Source of the DNA: Echinostoma caproni
Lineage: Eukaryota; Platyhelminthes; Trematoda; Plagiorchiida; Echinostomatidae
Direction: 5' to 3'
Length of the DNA stretch: 64,000 nt
Assembly (NCBI GenBank): GCA_900618425.1
Contig: UZAN01039469.1
Location: 7,838-71,837, forward strand
Part shown: piece by piece, positions 50,858 through 64,000 of the stretch
Layout of the letters: each line of letters begins with the position of its first letter
How positions within the stretch are numbered: position 1 is the first letter of the stretch
Notes under the pieces: generated by a model
The model's input: the letters and a program-made list of their open reading frames with translations, nothing else
What the model was told of the DNA's origin: nothing
Databases searched by the model: none
Translations under genes and position numbers: made by a program

Positions 50858-51239
50858 GATGCCAGACTAGCTTAGACCTTTTGTTGATAAAGCAGGCACC
50901 TTTGCTGGTTCAGTGCAATGACCTCCGGCAAACATAGTGGCCGCACACTCAAATTCATTCCTACTTTAGGTACAAAGAGATAGATCATTCCGCAAGTAGA
51001 ATGCGTTCAATCACAGATTTGTGCTTTTGTTCAAATCTGGCAGCGAGTGATCGATGACGTGTGTGTTATTTAGGGCTGTTCAATAACAGTTGAAATGTTT
51101 GGATAAGATACATATTTCTGAGAATGCAATTCATTATTCGTTCTGTGTTTAAACGCAGTCATAGTTGTGTGTGTACAGGATTACCTGGAGTACTACTGAT
51201 CGCGACAACTGGATACACGTTGGAACTTAATTATCTAAG

Positions 51240-52164
51240 AACCCATATAGAGAGTCAACAATCTCTCTCTATAAACTCTGGATAGCTTGAATACCAGCGT
51301 AGCCCTGTTCGGTATGCCTTTTGCACATTCAAAATGTAAACTGCTACTACAAGACTGGGTTGGTCCAGCACCCAAACTCACTGTAACTAGGGAAGTAATA
51401 GAACCAGTGGATAAGCTACATCTCATCCGGTCGATGCAAGACGGATGAAATGTGGGCTCGCATACAGAAGGCTGGGTTGGCATTTGCCGATTTGAGACAC
51501 CTGTGTCACCGTCGCGACAATCGGCTGTCTGTGAAGAGTCGAGTGTATCCTGCAGCAGTTCGTCTAGTTCCACTATACGGCGCAGAAACTTGGCCATTGA
51601 GAAAACAGGATAAAGATAGACTGTCAGTGTTTTAATTCCGCTGTCTACTCAGCATTGCACGAATCTGGTGGGGCAACCGAACGAGCAATGCTGAGGTTAG
51701 GCGCAGAGTTTTGGGAGAAAGTGGTCTACCTTCATAGATAACGTTGTTTGGGGCGTGTTACGCATGTCACCAGATAGGTTGCCACGGCGCGCAGTGTTTG
51801 CCCAGGCAGGTAATGGGTGGAAAAAAGCCGAATGTGATCAAGCTAAGACCTGGCACGAGGGTTTGAAATCCATAACCAGGGGTAGGGGTCACATAGATCC
51901 CGTTAGGCTCCCTGGCTGGGGACCTCGGGATGATCGCAACTGACAGTTAGAGACACTGAGTGTTATGGCTGGCGTTCGTACATCTCAATTTCTTTGCAAT
52001 CCTAGACCACTGAAATTCTCCATTTTCTGTTCGACTCTACTTGTAACCTTCCTGTCTTCCTCCTATTCCTCATCCAGATGGGCAGCCAAAAGACAACAAA
52101 CAAAACCGGCGCACGAAGTTGCATAGTTAATGGTTGTACAAACTGAACTGAAACTGAACTGAAC
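51240..52164 (+). mobile_element. RTE-like LINE, 3' part of the reverse transcriptase and tail
   Basis: A 5'-truncated element. Read across frameshifts it shows GMPFAHSKCKLLLQDWVGPA, YISSGRCKTDEMWARIQKAG, then FADLRHLCHRRDNRLSVKSR and LVPLYGAETWPLRKQDKDRL. After a stop come IARIWWGNRTSNAEVRRRVL, LRMSPDRLPRRAVF and WHEGLKSITRG with PGWGPRDDRN. This is the C-terminal domain common to RTE-type elements in flukes. About 200 bases of 3' UTR end in a CTGAA-type pentamer tail (52138-52164). Stops at 51633 and near 51737 show it is inactive. Confidence 0.85.
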
Positions 52165-55100
52165 AAACTCTCGAGGAGTGCAAACAAAACTCAAAGAGCA
52201 ACAAGTAGACTTTACTACATATGAATTCACATAAGTTTGGATAAGCACATGCCATCATGGGCATGGGTCGCTGAACATCAAACATGTAGCTCAAAGGTGT
52301 GTGTATCGAGGGTTTTCTGTTAGAGTCCTAACAATGACAAACATAGTGCGCATTGTTGATAACTCTCAACGGTGGCAAACCAGAAGCACTTCTCTTCGTT
52401 AACTGCCACACACACAAATCTCAATAGATAAAAATATTGATTCTTTATAGTTAACAAAATACGGGAGTCGTAGAGGAAAAAATGTAGTCAGTAAACACTT
52501 GGCATAAATTTCCAATTATAGCAATGGGCTTTCCAATGTTGGTTTGCATCCGAGTGAAGAAGACATTTCAAATAAAACTGGCATTCCTTTGTAACAAAGG
52601 CAGTGACTCATATGCACACAACACAACAACTGGGGAGTGGAAACTGACCGAAACAGAATCCAACCTACGCCTACTTCCGGTTTATCGCCTATCCTTTTCA
52701 AGTTCAAACGAGGTTGGTAAATAACAACAAAAAACACAAGAGACCCGGATCAAGTTCATTTGTGCTTACTGCCTAACTAAACAAATCGCGTGCATAAAAT
52801 TGTATCACATATGAAATATTCCTCTGCCGTTTTTTATTATTCCTGTAACCAGTAGTTGATTAGTTAAGAACACGTCTAAACAATACATCTATCTCAATGT
52901 TATTGCCGGAAGGAGTCGATTCAAGTTGGACAATATATGGCTGTCTGTGTGTTTGACACAAAAACGCTATTGTTCCATTGACCATCAATGTCATGTGCGT
53001 GGTTAGAACACGTGACTGTTTGTTTTACCGTGCTGTTTGAAATCGATACGACTCGCAGTACCAACTACCAATCTACATGAGATCAAAAAGTATTGTTTTT
53101 TCTCCACTATTTCCGATGTTCACTTGTAACGCGATTAAAACACCAGCTAAAGGAGAGAAAGCTCAACAAGTCATTTGACAAACGTGTCGGCTAACAAATC
53201 AACCCAGTAAATACTGACTAATCATGAAGGAATCCTGTTAGAGTTACTCGTTTTTGGCATTAGGCTCCTGAAGGGGTCCACGATGACGAGATCGGTCTGC
53301 GTAAAGAAAAAATACATTGGATGTGTAAAGTGTGAGTACAACTATCTTCGGATTACCCTAAAAGCCATTGATCAATAATAGGTAATCAAAAATATTATTA
53401 TAAGGCTTGTTTCAGAGTGGATCAACGCTTTCAGATAGTAAGGGGGTACAAGCTATAGCTTAGAAGGAAATTGGAATACGAATGTGAAATGTTGAAATCA
53501 AAATAAACCGAAACGAGACGGGGGCGTCTTAATTTCTCCCCATTTTCGTTGGGAACTATTTAAAAGACTGAGAATTACAGCAAGATTAATCTCCCTGAAA
53601 CCAGATATGCAAGTCGGAGACCTTAATAGGGAGGCTGAGTTTAACTATGAAAGAGTCTTGTTTTAGATGATGCTAACCGGTTGACGTACAACGGGCACAA
53701 CATCCGGATGAAGGCTATTATGTTCTGCATCCGCAATTACCATGGTTACCTATTTCAATAGCACCAAGTATTATCTTGCTTTTATGTGCCATATAATATA
53801 ATAAAAATTGCACATTGGTACAGTACATTTACAGGAAAAGGGTTGCTGCTAACTAAATGCTGTCTGGGGAAACAAAGAAGAGGAGAAGACTAGTGGCGGT
53901 GACAGGATTTGTTCTCTTGACCTTCGGGTCAATGAACCGGTGGCCTGAATCGTTTGACTATATCAAGATCGTGCACAACACACGATCCCACCAAGAATCA
54001 AACAAACAAAGGCCTCTAAAGGAACTCACGAAACAGATCTGTTCTCGACCGACTAGATCAGAAAAACCAAATTTATCTATTTGATATTTCGTGAAGTTCA
54101 AGTTTCGGAACGTCATACCTAGTTACTATTGTCACCCATCTGAAAATGGCCCATTCAGCTTTCAAACCTAGATTGAAAACTTCAAGAATTAAAAGGATTT
54201 TCTGTTGAATTGCTACTGAAGATCGTTTGGTGATCATCCTTTTCGGTTGTATATATATTTCAATTATGTACATTGGTATACTTGTGTCTCATTCCAACAC
54301 TTTACTTTAATGACGAAAACCTCCAAACAGCCTAGTTCCACTAAGTGCTATTCTGGTGTATCAGAATAAAATCCTGTTACAACTTTATCACTGAATACCT
54401 GCTGTTCCCTTATGCGTTCACGATCTTCAAAATGTGTTTCGTGCAAGAATGATGATCCGGTGAGTTGTCTTCTCCATTCTCTGAAAGCAGTGAGGGAAGA
54501 GAAGGAATTGGTTAAATGCGTTGAAATCAATCTGGAAATTTATCAGCGGAATGGCTCAACATTATCACAGTCTGTAGTTGTATGGCACAGACGAGTAAAT
54601 AGTGAAACAGCATACAGACAGACAGTCCACTTAGATCAACGTTTCTTCTCGTTTCGCATCATCGGATTGACATAGGGCGCAGCTTCAAAAGGAGACCGAA
54701 AACCAATTGACATTTTGGAATGTGAGATGCACAACGACAGAGCAGAGTTAGTTATTGTTCAGTTAGATCGAACGAAACGCACATACACACACATTTTCGA
54801 TTTGACTGATCGACCCCGAACAGGCATAGTTATTATTATTCCTGTTCATGATTGGGTTATGCCAAAACCCCGGGGATGGTGAATGACAATAATAACAATA
54901 ACAACAACAACAACAACAACAACAACTCGAAACGACGGTTATTTCAGCTCGTATGAACCAAAACAAGAGAATCCGGGATCAATCCTCCTGTGATGTCTTT
55001 ATTTTACTGAAATATTGTTTATTGGACAACACGGTGGCTATTTCTTAACCCAATGACATCATCGCCAGGTTTGAAATAAAGCATCATGTCCGAGGTAGGA

Positions 55101-57659
55101 TGAGAAAACAGAATGGGGTTTTCCAGATAAGGAGTTGGGATAGTGTGGCAGTACAGGTGTTTAATGCTTCCGGGGATGATACCGGTGTTCCATGTCAGTT
55201 AATATTCCTCTCTGTCTTTCATTCCGGAACTAACAACAACAACAACAAGGTTAGCTTTTTGGAGCAATTATTTTTATCCACATCAGCTCCGCATGTATTC
55301 GATGGGTCCCATAGATCATAAACAGGTTCCAATCTAACGGTTATACGTTTTTCGCTTGATTCGGTAAACATAACTTAATTTACACTGTTTTTCACATCGA
55401 CATTGTTGTAGGCCGATAAGTACCTTCTTGCAAGCACTGTGAAAAGAAATCGATTCAACCCCTGTAAAATAATAGCAGTTCGTTCGATTCAAGTCACTGA
55501 GAATAATCAAAATCCTTGCTCGCTACCTAACGGTCACGTTTGAATGCAAATCACTATGGTTATCACAGGATTCACTAGCTAATTGTTAACACGTTTTTGA
55601 GATGCGAGCACAATATTTCAAGTGGCCTGCACCACGTGGCATACTAAATCACATCGGTAAACCCAAAGCTCACAACTATTATAACTGTAAACAAAATGAT
55701 ATGACAGAAAACGGAATGATTTAGCAATTATCGTACTACACCCTCTTAAGTCGATCAATAAATAAATTGGGTGATAACCTTACAGAGGTCAATGACCACA
55801 GTTATCTGTTTAAAAATGCCCCTGTTTTTGTGATATGGGATAGGCTGTGAAAACACTGTGGTTTCTGTGGTCCTCTGCTTCCAACATGAGGTAATGTGAT
55901 TCTTGTTCGAAACCGCTCTTTTCCTAGCTCACTAATGCACATCACATGAACCACTCAGAACAATTTGGTTCTCTTACAACGTTGTATTCATTTGTTTTAT
56001 GTAGATTTAGGCTGCTATGAAACGTGTCCTAGTTAGCCACTCGTGCAAACGTGTTCCTTCATATGCCATAAGCAAATCCGAATAGGATTGAGTCTCGCGT
56101 AACGCGTTCGCGATTGTGACTGAAGTGAACACTGGACGCGTACATTCACTATTCGAACAGCAAACAAAAACAGGGGCTTAAATAGCACTTGGCTGTGATT
56201 GGGATAACTTCCGCCGACCATTCGTGTACAAAATTTCCTGGTTCTAGCAAATTCACAATGAGACACAACATTCAAAAGATAGTTCGAACACTTCATTGCT
56301 TCCCAGTTTCCCGGTCGTTTTCGATTACTAGCAAATGGCACTTTGAGCAAGATCACTTCTATGAAAAAAAGCTTGGGAGGAATAAAATATTGAATGCAAT
56401 CCCTTTCACCGTTCGAGATGCTCGCAGTGGAACACTCGATATTTCATAACCGAAATCTGAGGAACGATGCCCCTAAATTTGGGTTTATACATTCTTTCGG
56501 ATACACACTAGCCATTCATCCTCACATTTGTGCCCTGAATTATTTAATTGCAATATTTAAAACGCGGATCTGGTTTGCTATTCTCAAAATTCGATTTCTA
56601 GCTTCAGGAGAGCTCAACAAAATAATCAACATTCAACAGACACGAATAAACCTATAGTTCTGGTCGGATGTTCGGCGTGTACGGTAAGAAATACAGCCAA
56701 TCCAACAACTGTACTCGGCTGCTTTCGCAACCCCAATAGTACAAATCGTGGTAACCTTAAACACGTACGTTATCGCTAAGTACTATTACGATAGAACTGC
56801 TTTTCAGACAGTTCAAAAGACAACTTATTAGCAACGTTATTTCAGGTTTATTTCCCCAATAAATTATTTCTTTACGCGAGTTTAAACCGTATTTGAAAAA
56901 AAAATTTACCAACTGCAAGTAAATATCTGACTACACAAGGTCCTCAAGATGTTTGGATATGGTTTATACCTTCTCGGTTCACTCGAACCAAACATCGTCA
57001 GCTCTAATCTATCACCGGATGTATTCCGATGAATCCAGCTTGGTGGGAATCGGGACTGAGATGCGGAATAGTGGTACATAAAGGTTTGCCCTGTCTCATT
57101 TGAAGTACGGATGGGTTGAATCAATTGGAGATCACGTTTGGGCTCTAACAGGTAAAATACACGAATGTTAAAAACCTGCAAGGGGTGTCCAGGGCTAACC
57201 TAATTTTGACATCAAATGTTCTGTATTCTATAGAGGTACTGCACTATTTTCTTCAGTAAAACTATCCACAACTGTTTAATCCTTATCGGTCTTAGGGTGG
57301 TTTCAAAAAGGCATGTAAGTGGAGAGTAACTGTCGGGAAAAAAGTTTCAACATGAACAAGCAGCTGAAGCAATGACATACCTTTAAAATACTGTGTTTAT
57401 TCCAATAGATCGATCCCATATGATTTGATGCAACATATTCCCGAGGGTGACGAATACTCTCTCGTACATTGACACGTTTCGGACATGAGTAATCTGCTGC
57501 CGATCACAGTTTTCAGTCCAAATTGCTTGAACTGGTTCAAACAGCTCAGTCACAAATTGTCCTTTTAGTCGGTCAATTCGGGGTCATCGGAGAATGTCGG
57601 AGGTGTCGGTCCTTCGTGCACACAAATCGGGTCCGGTTAGCCAAGGCAAGCGCTTGCCG
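52165..57659. other. Unassigned sequence
   Basis: AAC tracts only; no coding family recognised. Confidence 0.35.
54895..54926 (+). repeat. AAC trinucleotide tract
   Basis: About ten AAC units; a shorter run occurs at 55231-55248. Confidence 0.8.
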
Positions 57660-57785
57660 ATACGACCACACACATACACACATACACACATACGTACACA
57701 TACACACCGTCGAGGGCACACGTACACACGAGCTCAAAGATGCACACATCCAAACACACACATAAGCACATACACACCAACCACG
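57660..57785 (+). repeat. CA-rich imperfect repeat upstream of peptide gene 2
   Basis: ACACAC and ACATAC units interspersed with other bases. Open in several frames because of composition only. Confidence 0.7.
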
Positions 57786-58181
57786 ATGACAGCGTCAAAT
57801 AGGCACACAGGTACGTACAAATGAGTGAGTGAGTGCGTCAGTGAATTAAGCGAAATGAATGGGCGAACTAAAGGAAGGAAAAATTTCTAATCGGCGGCCC
57901 TGGCGATTGGAACCCCGTGCCGTGCGAAATCCGGAATACCATGGAGAGCTGGTGAGTGAGCGAGAGCGCACAGCCTACTAAAACGAAGCGCGAAGTGTGA
58001 CACACATCAAGGTCTTGATGATTTGTGCAAAGCTGTTGAATTTTTCAGTGTGTGCTTGTGTGTTTGCTGATACGTGATTGATGTGCACTGAAATCGATCC
58101 ACCCCCAGGGTTCGGTGTTGATCGCACGGCTTCCACGATAATCTTCGACGCAACGCAAACTATGGAGTCACAGACACACAT

Positions 58182-58376
58182 TCATTCATTCATTCATTCA
58201 CGATCAGCTTACTGATAGCGGTGCCCAAACACAATCATACATGTGTATGAATACTCCCAAACGAATGGCACGCATCTGAAATGGAATGACATACGCTGAA
58301 CGTTCACGGACGGACGGACGGATGGACGAACGGACAGACACACACACACACACACACAAACAACACACACAAACAC
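58182..58376 (+). repeat. Short ATTC, GGAC and CA tracts in the promoter-proximal region of peptide gene 2
   Basis: ATTC units at 58184-58199, GGAC units at about 58309-58335, and CA units at 58337-58376. The CA tract ends about 60 bp before the TATA box. Confidence 0.75.
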
Positions 58377-58435
58377 GTGTGTGGTTCCTTGGGGCACGAC
58401 GGTTCTAGTTTGGCCGCACCGAGCACCGTCAACTC

Positions 58436-58443
58436 TATAAAAG
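58436..58443 (+). promoter_or_regulatory. TATA box of peptide gene 2
   Basis: TATAAAAG is a textbook TATA box, 94 bp before the ATG at 58530. A CTCAGAT sequence about 20 bp further on could serve as the initiator. A CA microsatellite (58337-58376) ends about 60 bp upstream. Confidence 0.6.
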
Positions 58444-58529
58444 CGATCGGAACTTGCTCAGATCAACTTACCTCCAAACAATCACAGACTATACACATTA
58501 TCGTTGCATCATAGTCCATCTGATTCACA

Positions 58530-58853
58530 ATGATCTCACTTCAAACTGCCCTCTTACTTGGAATCCTGTACACACAACTATGTCCATCCGAAACAGCTGC
58601 TATCCCGGCCAAAACAGTCCTATTCCAAACATCCAATTCCGCTCAACTTCGCACGAAACGATTTGCCCAGTCGCATCGGATACAATTTCGCGATCGACTG
58701 CTCAGTCCGCTGAGCCGAGCCACCCCGGTGAACACAATCGAGCTGGAAAAGCTGCAAATTTTCAAAGGTGCCGGTGCCAAATCCGACGAATGTTTCAAAT
58801 GTTTATGGAGTTGCAAAGGTGGTTGCGTCTACTCGTGTTATACAATTTGCTAA
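58530..58853 (+). CDS. Secreted cysteine-ladder prepropeptide 2 (paralogue of 1830-2144)
   Basis: A complete 107-residue single-exon frame. Residues 1-23 form a clean signal peptide (MISLQTALLLGILY, then a likely cleavage at ETA|AIP). The linker has a basic site RTKR at 41-44 and several single Arg or Lys residues, but no dibasic site directly before the cysteine block. Six cysteines lie at 88, 91, 95, 99, 103 and 107: the first spacing is CxxC and the other four are CxxxC. The core CLWSCKGGCVYSCYTIC aligns with gene 1 at every Cys, at WS, at [RK]G, at V after the fourth Cys and at Y after the fifth, and the protein again ends on Cys. The preceding SDEC matches SDE-GEC in gene 1. A TATAAAAG box lies 94 bp upstream. 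Outside the C-terminal block the two precursors do not align clearly. Function is unknown. Confidence 0.78.
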   Translation: MISLQTALLLGILYTQLCPSETAAIPAKTVLFQTSNSAQLRTKRFAQSHRIQFRDRLLSPLSRATPVNTIELEKLQIFKGAGAKSDECFKCLWSCKGGCVYSCYTIC

Positions 58854-59377
58854 ACTGCTGGACAGTTTGCTGTGTACATGCTGATACCCTTGTTACTATC
58901 GCCTGTGTGACTTTTGTCTTGGTGGTGAACGCGGTTGTGTTGCTGGTACTGGTGATCGTCCGTGCTATTCAAGACAATCCCAGTGGCCGTGCAGTCTTTG
59001 TCTTTGTTGTTCTAAATACTCGTAATCCTATCGTTGATAATAATAATAATAATGATGATGATAATGCTGACAATGCCAACTATTGGAACGGTACTGGACA
59101 CAATATCACTCGATTACGACGATGTGGAATGCCGATGCATCACTGGCCCAGGCCCTTGTACACCACCCTCATTCGCCCCCCTCGATGCATATCAGCATAT
59201 CTTTGTAATTATAAATTTTTGCATCATTCACATCAATACAATTATTTTTGCAATCGAAAGTCCCATCATGTGAATTGTTTGGACAGCACTTGATAGGATT
59301 CAACACACAACAGGCCTCCCAATGAGAAACCTGTAATGGGTGGGTTAATGAATATGTGAATCGGCTGAGAGCTTTCG

Positions 59378-59401
59378 TGGTTGTTGTTGTTGTTGTTGTT
59401 A

Positions 59402-59443
<42 letters not shown>
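59378..59443 (+). repeat. GTT then CTG trinucleotide tracts
   Basis: Eight GTT units followed by about ten CTG units, roughly 530 bp after the stop codon of peptide gene 2. This may lie within its 3' UTR, since no polyadenylation signal is visible before it. Confidence 0.85.
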
Positions 59444-59447
<4 letters not shown>

Positions 59448-60279
59448 CATTGGAGCATAAGGATGAGCAACGTTTTCAGAGTAAATAATCATGTCCCCAA
59501 TCTGATATCTGTATGTGAACTCCTCAACTCAACAGTTTAAGCAACACAATGTGATCGATTTATTCCGTTAGATCCTTCCAGTCTGATTTGGTCTGAAATT
59601 TGGCGACCGACGAAAGGATCACCAGAAATTGCTGTTCTATTCGTAACACGAACCGCAAAGGTTGAACTTTTTATTCACAGATTTTGAGGTTTCCAAGAAA
59701 AGAGCTTCACGTTTTTACGGCATGAACTATAGTTTAAATTTACCGGTTCACTCGTTTTGTAAGGGCAAGCATGTGTTACAATGTTGTGGAGTGTTTACAG
59801 ACTGATGTGACCAAAATGTATGGATCTACACCGCCGGAAGCATCATATCCGAATGAAAATTCTGTTCATCAATTTGGCGATTAAGGATTGCGTTAACGTG
59901 AAAAATACAAACAATCTTTTGAACAATTCCCATTTTACAGAATGGTCAGAACTGTTTACATTGACCCATCGCATTCGGAAAACCCCGAGCGACACGGTGT
60001 AAAAAAAACTATATTCCGTGGGCTGATCACAGTTGTCATTATCACTCCTTGAACGTCATATCACAACCGGTAGTGTCCGACAAAATATGTACTGCTAAAG
60101 TCGTGTTTTGAAAATAGTTAGAAAAGATGATAATAAAGGCTCATTTACATTCATTTTTCCTATCCCTTTCCTAAAATCATATTACTTAGCAAGATGAGTG
60201 ATACTGTTTGTCACTGCTATTACAGTTGCCATCACTTTCAGCCTCAGCTGTGAAGTTGTAATCATTTGAGTCATCATCA

Positions 60280-60362
60280 GCATCATCCTCCCTCTCATCG
60301 TTATCGTCACCACCACCACCACCACCACCAGCACCACCACCATCATCGTCATCATCGTCAGA
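60280..60362 (+). repeat. CAC/CAT trinucleotide tract
   Basis: CACCAC and CATCAT units; the glycine- or valine-rich frames on the minus strand are artefacts of it. Confidence 0.7.
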
Positions 60363-63300
60363 ATCACGGTCACCTGAATCGTCAATCACATTCAAGTCAG
60401 TCTCATCCGCAAACTCATTACCATCAATGAAAGCATCGTTTTCTAGCTTTGGATGACTGAGAGTTTAGAAGGTTAATGTTCCCAAGGTTTCAGAGTTTCA
60501 ATTCCTGCTGACCACAGTGCATCGTGGTTGAAATCCACCTAGATGACGTGGTCAGAAATACAGGTTCCCCATAAAATTCTGTGTGACTCCTGATTAGTTC
60601 ACACTTTCCAACGACCAAAATAAAAGATCGGATGCCCAGCGAATAGAAGAAGACGAAATGCACTAAGCGGCAATAAGTGCATCTTATACCCTTCACCGTT
60701 TTGGTGTACTCAAGAGACGGCGTGAAACGGTTCTATCAGCTGACTGCAGTGCATGGGGATTTAAGTGACAGAGAGAGAGAGAGCGAGAGAAGCGGACGGG
60801 CGGATGTTATATTTTGGACTAACAACGTGCACTGGGCAGTTTTTATGGTTTTCCTATATCATAAAATGTGCATTATAAGACAGCAGGTTTTCAGGTTCAG
60901 TGTCTCAGTGGCCCTCAGGGCTTGTGGTTGCTTTTATAGCCGGTGCATCCTATGAACACGAAAATGAAAATATCGTGCAACTTTTGGGAAGCTTTGATCG
61001 ATAATTTGAACGTCCAACCACATTGGTCAATTGCTTATTGTGGCTTAAAGGTTGCGATTTATGACCGTCTTCCGAAAATGTCCACTGCGGTCTTATTTAG
61101 GTCATTCCAATACAAACCACTTTAATTTGAAGACTAAATCCCGGCAATAGCAAGATGACATACCGTTCGATTCTAGAGTTCGTTTAATAATATCACACCG
61201 GTCGGAAACTACCCATTATAACATCCTGGGTGTCCTATAGCCCAGATTATGGATATCCGACCAAGAAACCGCTTATGAGTTGTTTGAACTATCAGAACAA
61301 ATAGCGTTTGTCTTCCAAAACGAAAAACAAAGCTGCAGTCACTATTCATCGTTTATTAGCGTGGTATTCAAATGTATTATAAAGACTGAGGCATTCGTTT
61401 GATTGTAGAATAAGCCATTGAAAAAAAACATGAAAACGCTTTTTATAGGGCCATGCACTAGACTCAACCGAGAATTTGCGATCGAGATTGAGCAGCTCTT
61501 CTCTATACTAATTGTAGCCTAGTGCAGGTAGAGAACTACTTTAAATATGCTCTCCGACCCTTGGTTCCCTTTTGGTAAATTTTCAGAACACATGAGAATA
61601 CGAAAAACTGGTTTCAAAAAGTTGCGAAAAGATAGCAATGAAAAGTGGGATATTCCATCCGCGACCAACATTTGGCAAAAGACCTATATACAACAGCCTT
61701 CTCAGAACGTTAGTTAAGAATTGGAATGAAAGAAGAATGGCAGTTTAGACGGAGCAATTTCAAAGTATCAATTGATGAGGTCACGTGCGAAAAAATACAT
61801 TACGCATTCTATTACGTAGTGAAATCAATCCAGAAACTTGGCACTATTATGCAAACATGAAACCATAGCTTTTTGAAAGTAACCCCAAAGCTGCATACCA
61901 TGCAAAATCATAGGAGATGTCACTTGGCGGTGTAATCAAACATCGGAAATAATACTCTTTCATGTCTTCTACACAGAAAATGCTAAAGTAAATCACTGGA
62001 AAAGGAACAGTGACCAAGTTGACTCTTCCAAATGCATTTGAAAAGATTTGTGACTTTTGATTCTGCCGACTTTAGTTGATCCATACCAAGTCCAGGTTTT
62101 GTCATCTATGACACCGGGATATTTACTGAGTACAATTCAGTTGGGATGGTTATCCGTTGCCTAGAACTGCTCGATCCCGATTCCAAGTCAACCAGTAATA
62201 ATGCATCATTTTGGATCAATCTAATTCGAGACGGTTCATTCAGTAATATTGTGCCTGGAAGAGTACGAAGATTGTTGATTGGTTAAAACTTTCTGGATCA
62301 ATCACCTGTTTTATACGCATTACCACATTTGTTTAAAATCTCCCGTGAATTGATCGCGGCTTTCACGTAAACTTCTTTCTGCCTTTTGCTCTCAAGACAT
62401 TCCCGTAGTTGGTGGTCCATACTGTCACACAATTGCAAATATTCCAAGTGATACAAAATCCAACCGCAACACGGTTTATTCAAGCATCCAACTACGTGTG
62501 AAATTTCGAGGTATTCTTCTTGAATTAAGAGACTCAGATAATAAAACGGTTGATAAGCTATATGTTCGGCGTTTCCTAAATTAACCGGCCCGGTTAAAGC
62601 AGAGGGAAATCGCAGTGCTTCGATCGAATGATCACGAATCGGGCATGAAATTGAAGATGATTCATTTAATGATCATTAGTAATTGCTTTAGTTTCCAAAA
62701 CGGTGGAATGTACTTCTTGGTTCGAATACGTACATTTGTTTCGTTTCTGCTGCGTTGATTTCTCTGTGCTCACAGTACACGATTGTGTTTTGTAGAATTC
62801 TGATAAAACCTCGATACAATAGCGTATGAATAACTTTGAGGTGAATTCCACCAACTCAGGGATGCATACCATTATAAAAAGTACCCGGTCATGAGAACTT
62901 ACATTTGGCAAGGGCTGCGCCAGTCGTTCAAGTTATCATCAATTTATTCGACTCGGGCAGGTTTCATTTATGTCGAAGCATTCTGTCCCGTTTTACTATT
63001 CCATCAACCAGGAAAGGGGACGGTGTTTGTCACTGAAGTTTTCATCCGATTGTTCGTAACAAGCACTAGCCTGTCGTTTTATGCCCTGTTTGCATCCCGT
63101 CTCAATTTGTTTGTTCCCCTCGAACCGCTAGTGATCCTATCAACTAAAGGTTCCAAGTGTGGACCGAATGACCTGAGGTAGATCTCGGATAGTTTTTTAA
63201 TATAATTGTCCAAAAATGAATCAATAAGTGGTAACAAAGTGTATTTTCATGTAGGCTTTTCGAGAGGGAGTGTTGCGTCTTTATTTCCAAGACTCAGGCA

Positions 63301-64000
63301 AAGTCCACTTTTCTGATCACGTAAATAAACACATTAGCAAGTATCTACAAGGATTGGTTTCACATCAGCCTTTGTAAATCACTTGGTAGATAAGATGCAC
63401 AAAGTTAACGAGGCTTTACGCTTCTTGGCACCTAAGAAGGGTAAATTCTGGCTTTATTTGACGCGCAATCTATGATAAAAAATTCATTGCTCACGCGTTT
63501 AACCCAGATTAATTCGTATAGCACTGAACCACGGTTTCTCTTGCTTTGCCTATTTTTAGCACGTTTTGGATTATCAAATAAGGCAAGTAAGGTGTTCGGC
63601 CCGACTGATGGACTACCCAAATCCACGGGGCTCATGGTTTCGGTTGCTCAGCTTACCCTAGGTAGCCTGAATAAATCCTTTACAGAAATTTGTGTGAAAT
63701 TGTCTTCTGAACGACAAAGAGCAAAAGATTGTTTTAACAGATTCGTACTTTTACGGATCGCACATGTGACAAACAGTAAAGACGTTTCATTAGCTACATA
63801 CTGTGATGAAAATACGTCCAAACGGGGAGGGGGGGGCTACCTACGTGTGAAGTGTGTGATGATGTCACCTCGGCTGGTGATAAAACGTTTGCAAGCAAAT
63901 TGCCAAGCTCGGCGAACAGGCGAAATGTAATTCAGTTCACCGGAGCAATATCTAGCCGATTAAACTGCATGAGATGCGTCACAGACAAGCTCAGACAAAT

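Larger units (their letters stand above)
45557..51239. other. Mostly unassigned sequence
   Basis: Contains the exon candidate at 45981, the N at 48935 and the family B SINE at 50572. Nothing else recognised. Confidence 0.35.
58854..64000. other. Unassigned sequence after peptide gene 2
   Basis: Trinucleotide tracts at 59378 and 60280. The first clear AATAAA after the gene is near 60132. The 152-codon frame at 63472-63930 is unrecognised and carries a G-run. Confidence 0.35.

Noticed and set aside
54763..54966. Cysteine-rich frame resembling a peptide
   Set aside because: The Cys run is the translation of the AAC repeat on the other strand and has no signal peptide or spacing pattern.
58454..59293. 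The 279-codon open frame, the longest in the window, overlapping peptide gene 2 in another frame
   Set aside because: It begins close to the predicted transcription start, has no signal peptide or domain, runs into an AAT/GAT microsatellite, and is out of frame with the gene supported by its paralogue. Most likely a shadow.

Overview
This window looks like gene-poor nuclear DNA from a flatworm, most likely a digenean trematode. It has long non-coding stretches, many short microsatellites, several N gaps, no bacterial-style operons, and a dense litter of broken retrotransposons of types common in flukes: Penelope-like, CR1/L2-like and RTE-like LINEs, BEL/Pao, and a Ty3/gypsy-type LTR with a primer site resembling the tRNA-Trp sites of the CsRn1 lineage. 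The assignment is inferred from these repeats; no ribosomal or mitochondrial marker is present.

The best-supported host genes are two small single-exon genes on the + strand, 56 kb apart, at 1830-2144 (104 aa) and 58530-58853 (107 aa). Each has a TATA box about 80-95 bp before the ATG, an N-terminal signal peptide and a divergent linker. Each ends in a 17-residue block that aligns: C-x-W-S-C-[RK]-G-x-C-V-x2-C-Y-x2-C, with a further Cys 3 or 4 residues upstream. Both peptides end on a cysteine. In the first gene the six cysteines fall at exactly every fourth residue, and an RVRR furin site would release a 27-residue peptide. I do not recognise this family. It is the main candidate for an undescribed secreted cysteine-ladder peptide system.

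Layout. 1-5000: G-rich and TG tracts, then peptide gene 1, then non-coding DNA. 5000-5930: BEL/Pao pol remnant (-). 7549-9430: SINE-like unit, GATA/GATT microsatellite and a hammerhead-like motif. 11942-12622 and 25854-26523: two almost identical LTR copies in inverted orientation. 14829-14981 (-): a possible signal-peptide first exon ending at GTAAGT. 15476-20146: SINE copies and a Penelope-like element (17310-18860) with a nested LINE 3' end and a downstream hammerhead-like motif. 22674-23087: N gap. 27652-27818: possible terminal exon of an unidentified gene. 33400-36006: degenerate CR1/L2-like LINE. 45239-45556: long TATC tract. 50572-50857: tRNA-derived SINE. 51240-52164: RTE-like LINE 3' end. 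57660-58853: CA-rich upstream region and peptide gene 2. 58854-64000: microsatellites and unassigned DNA.

Most other open frames are short, overlap on both strands, and have no recognisable domain. Introns in fluke genes can be long, so isolated exons of larger genes could be missed here.
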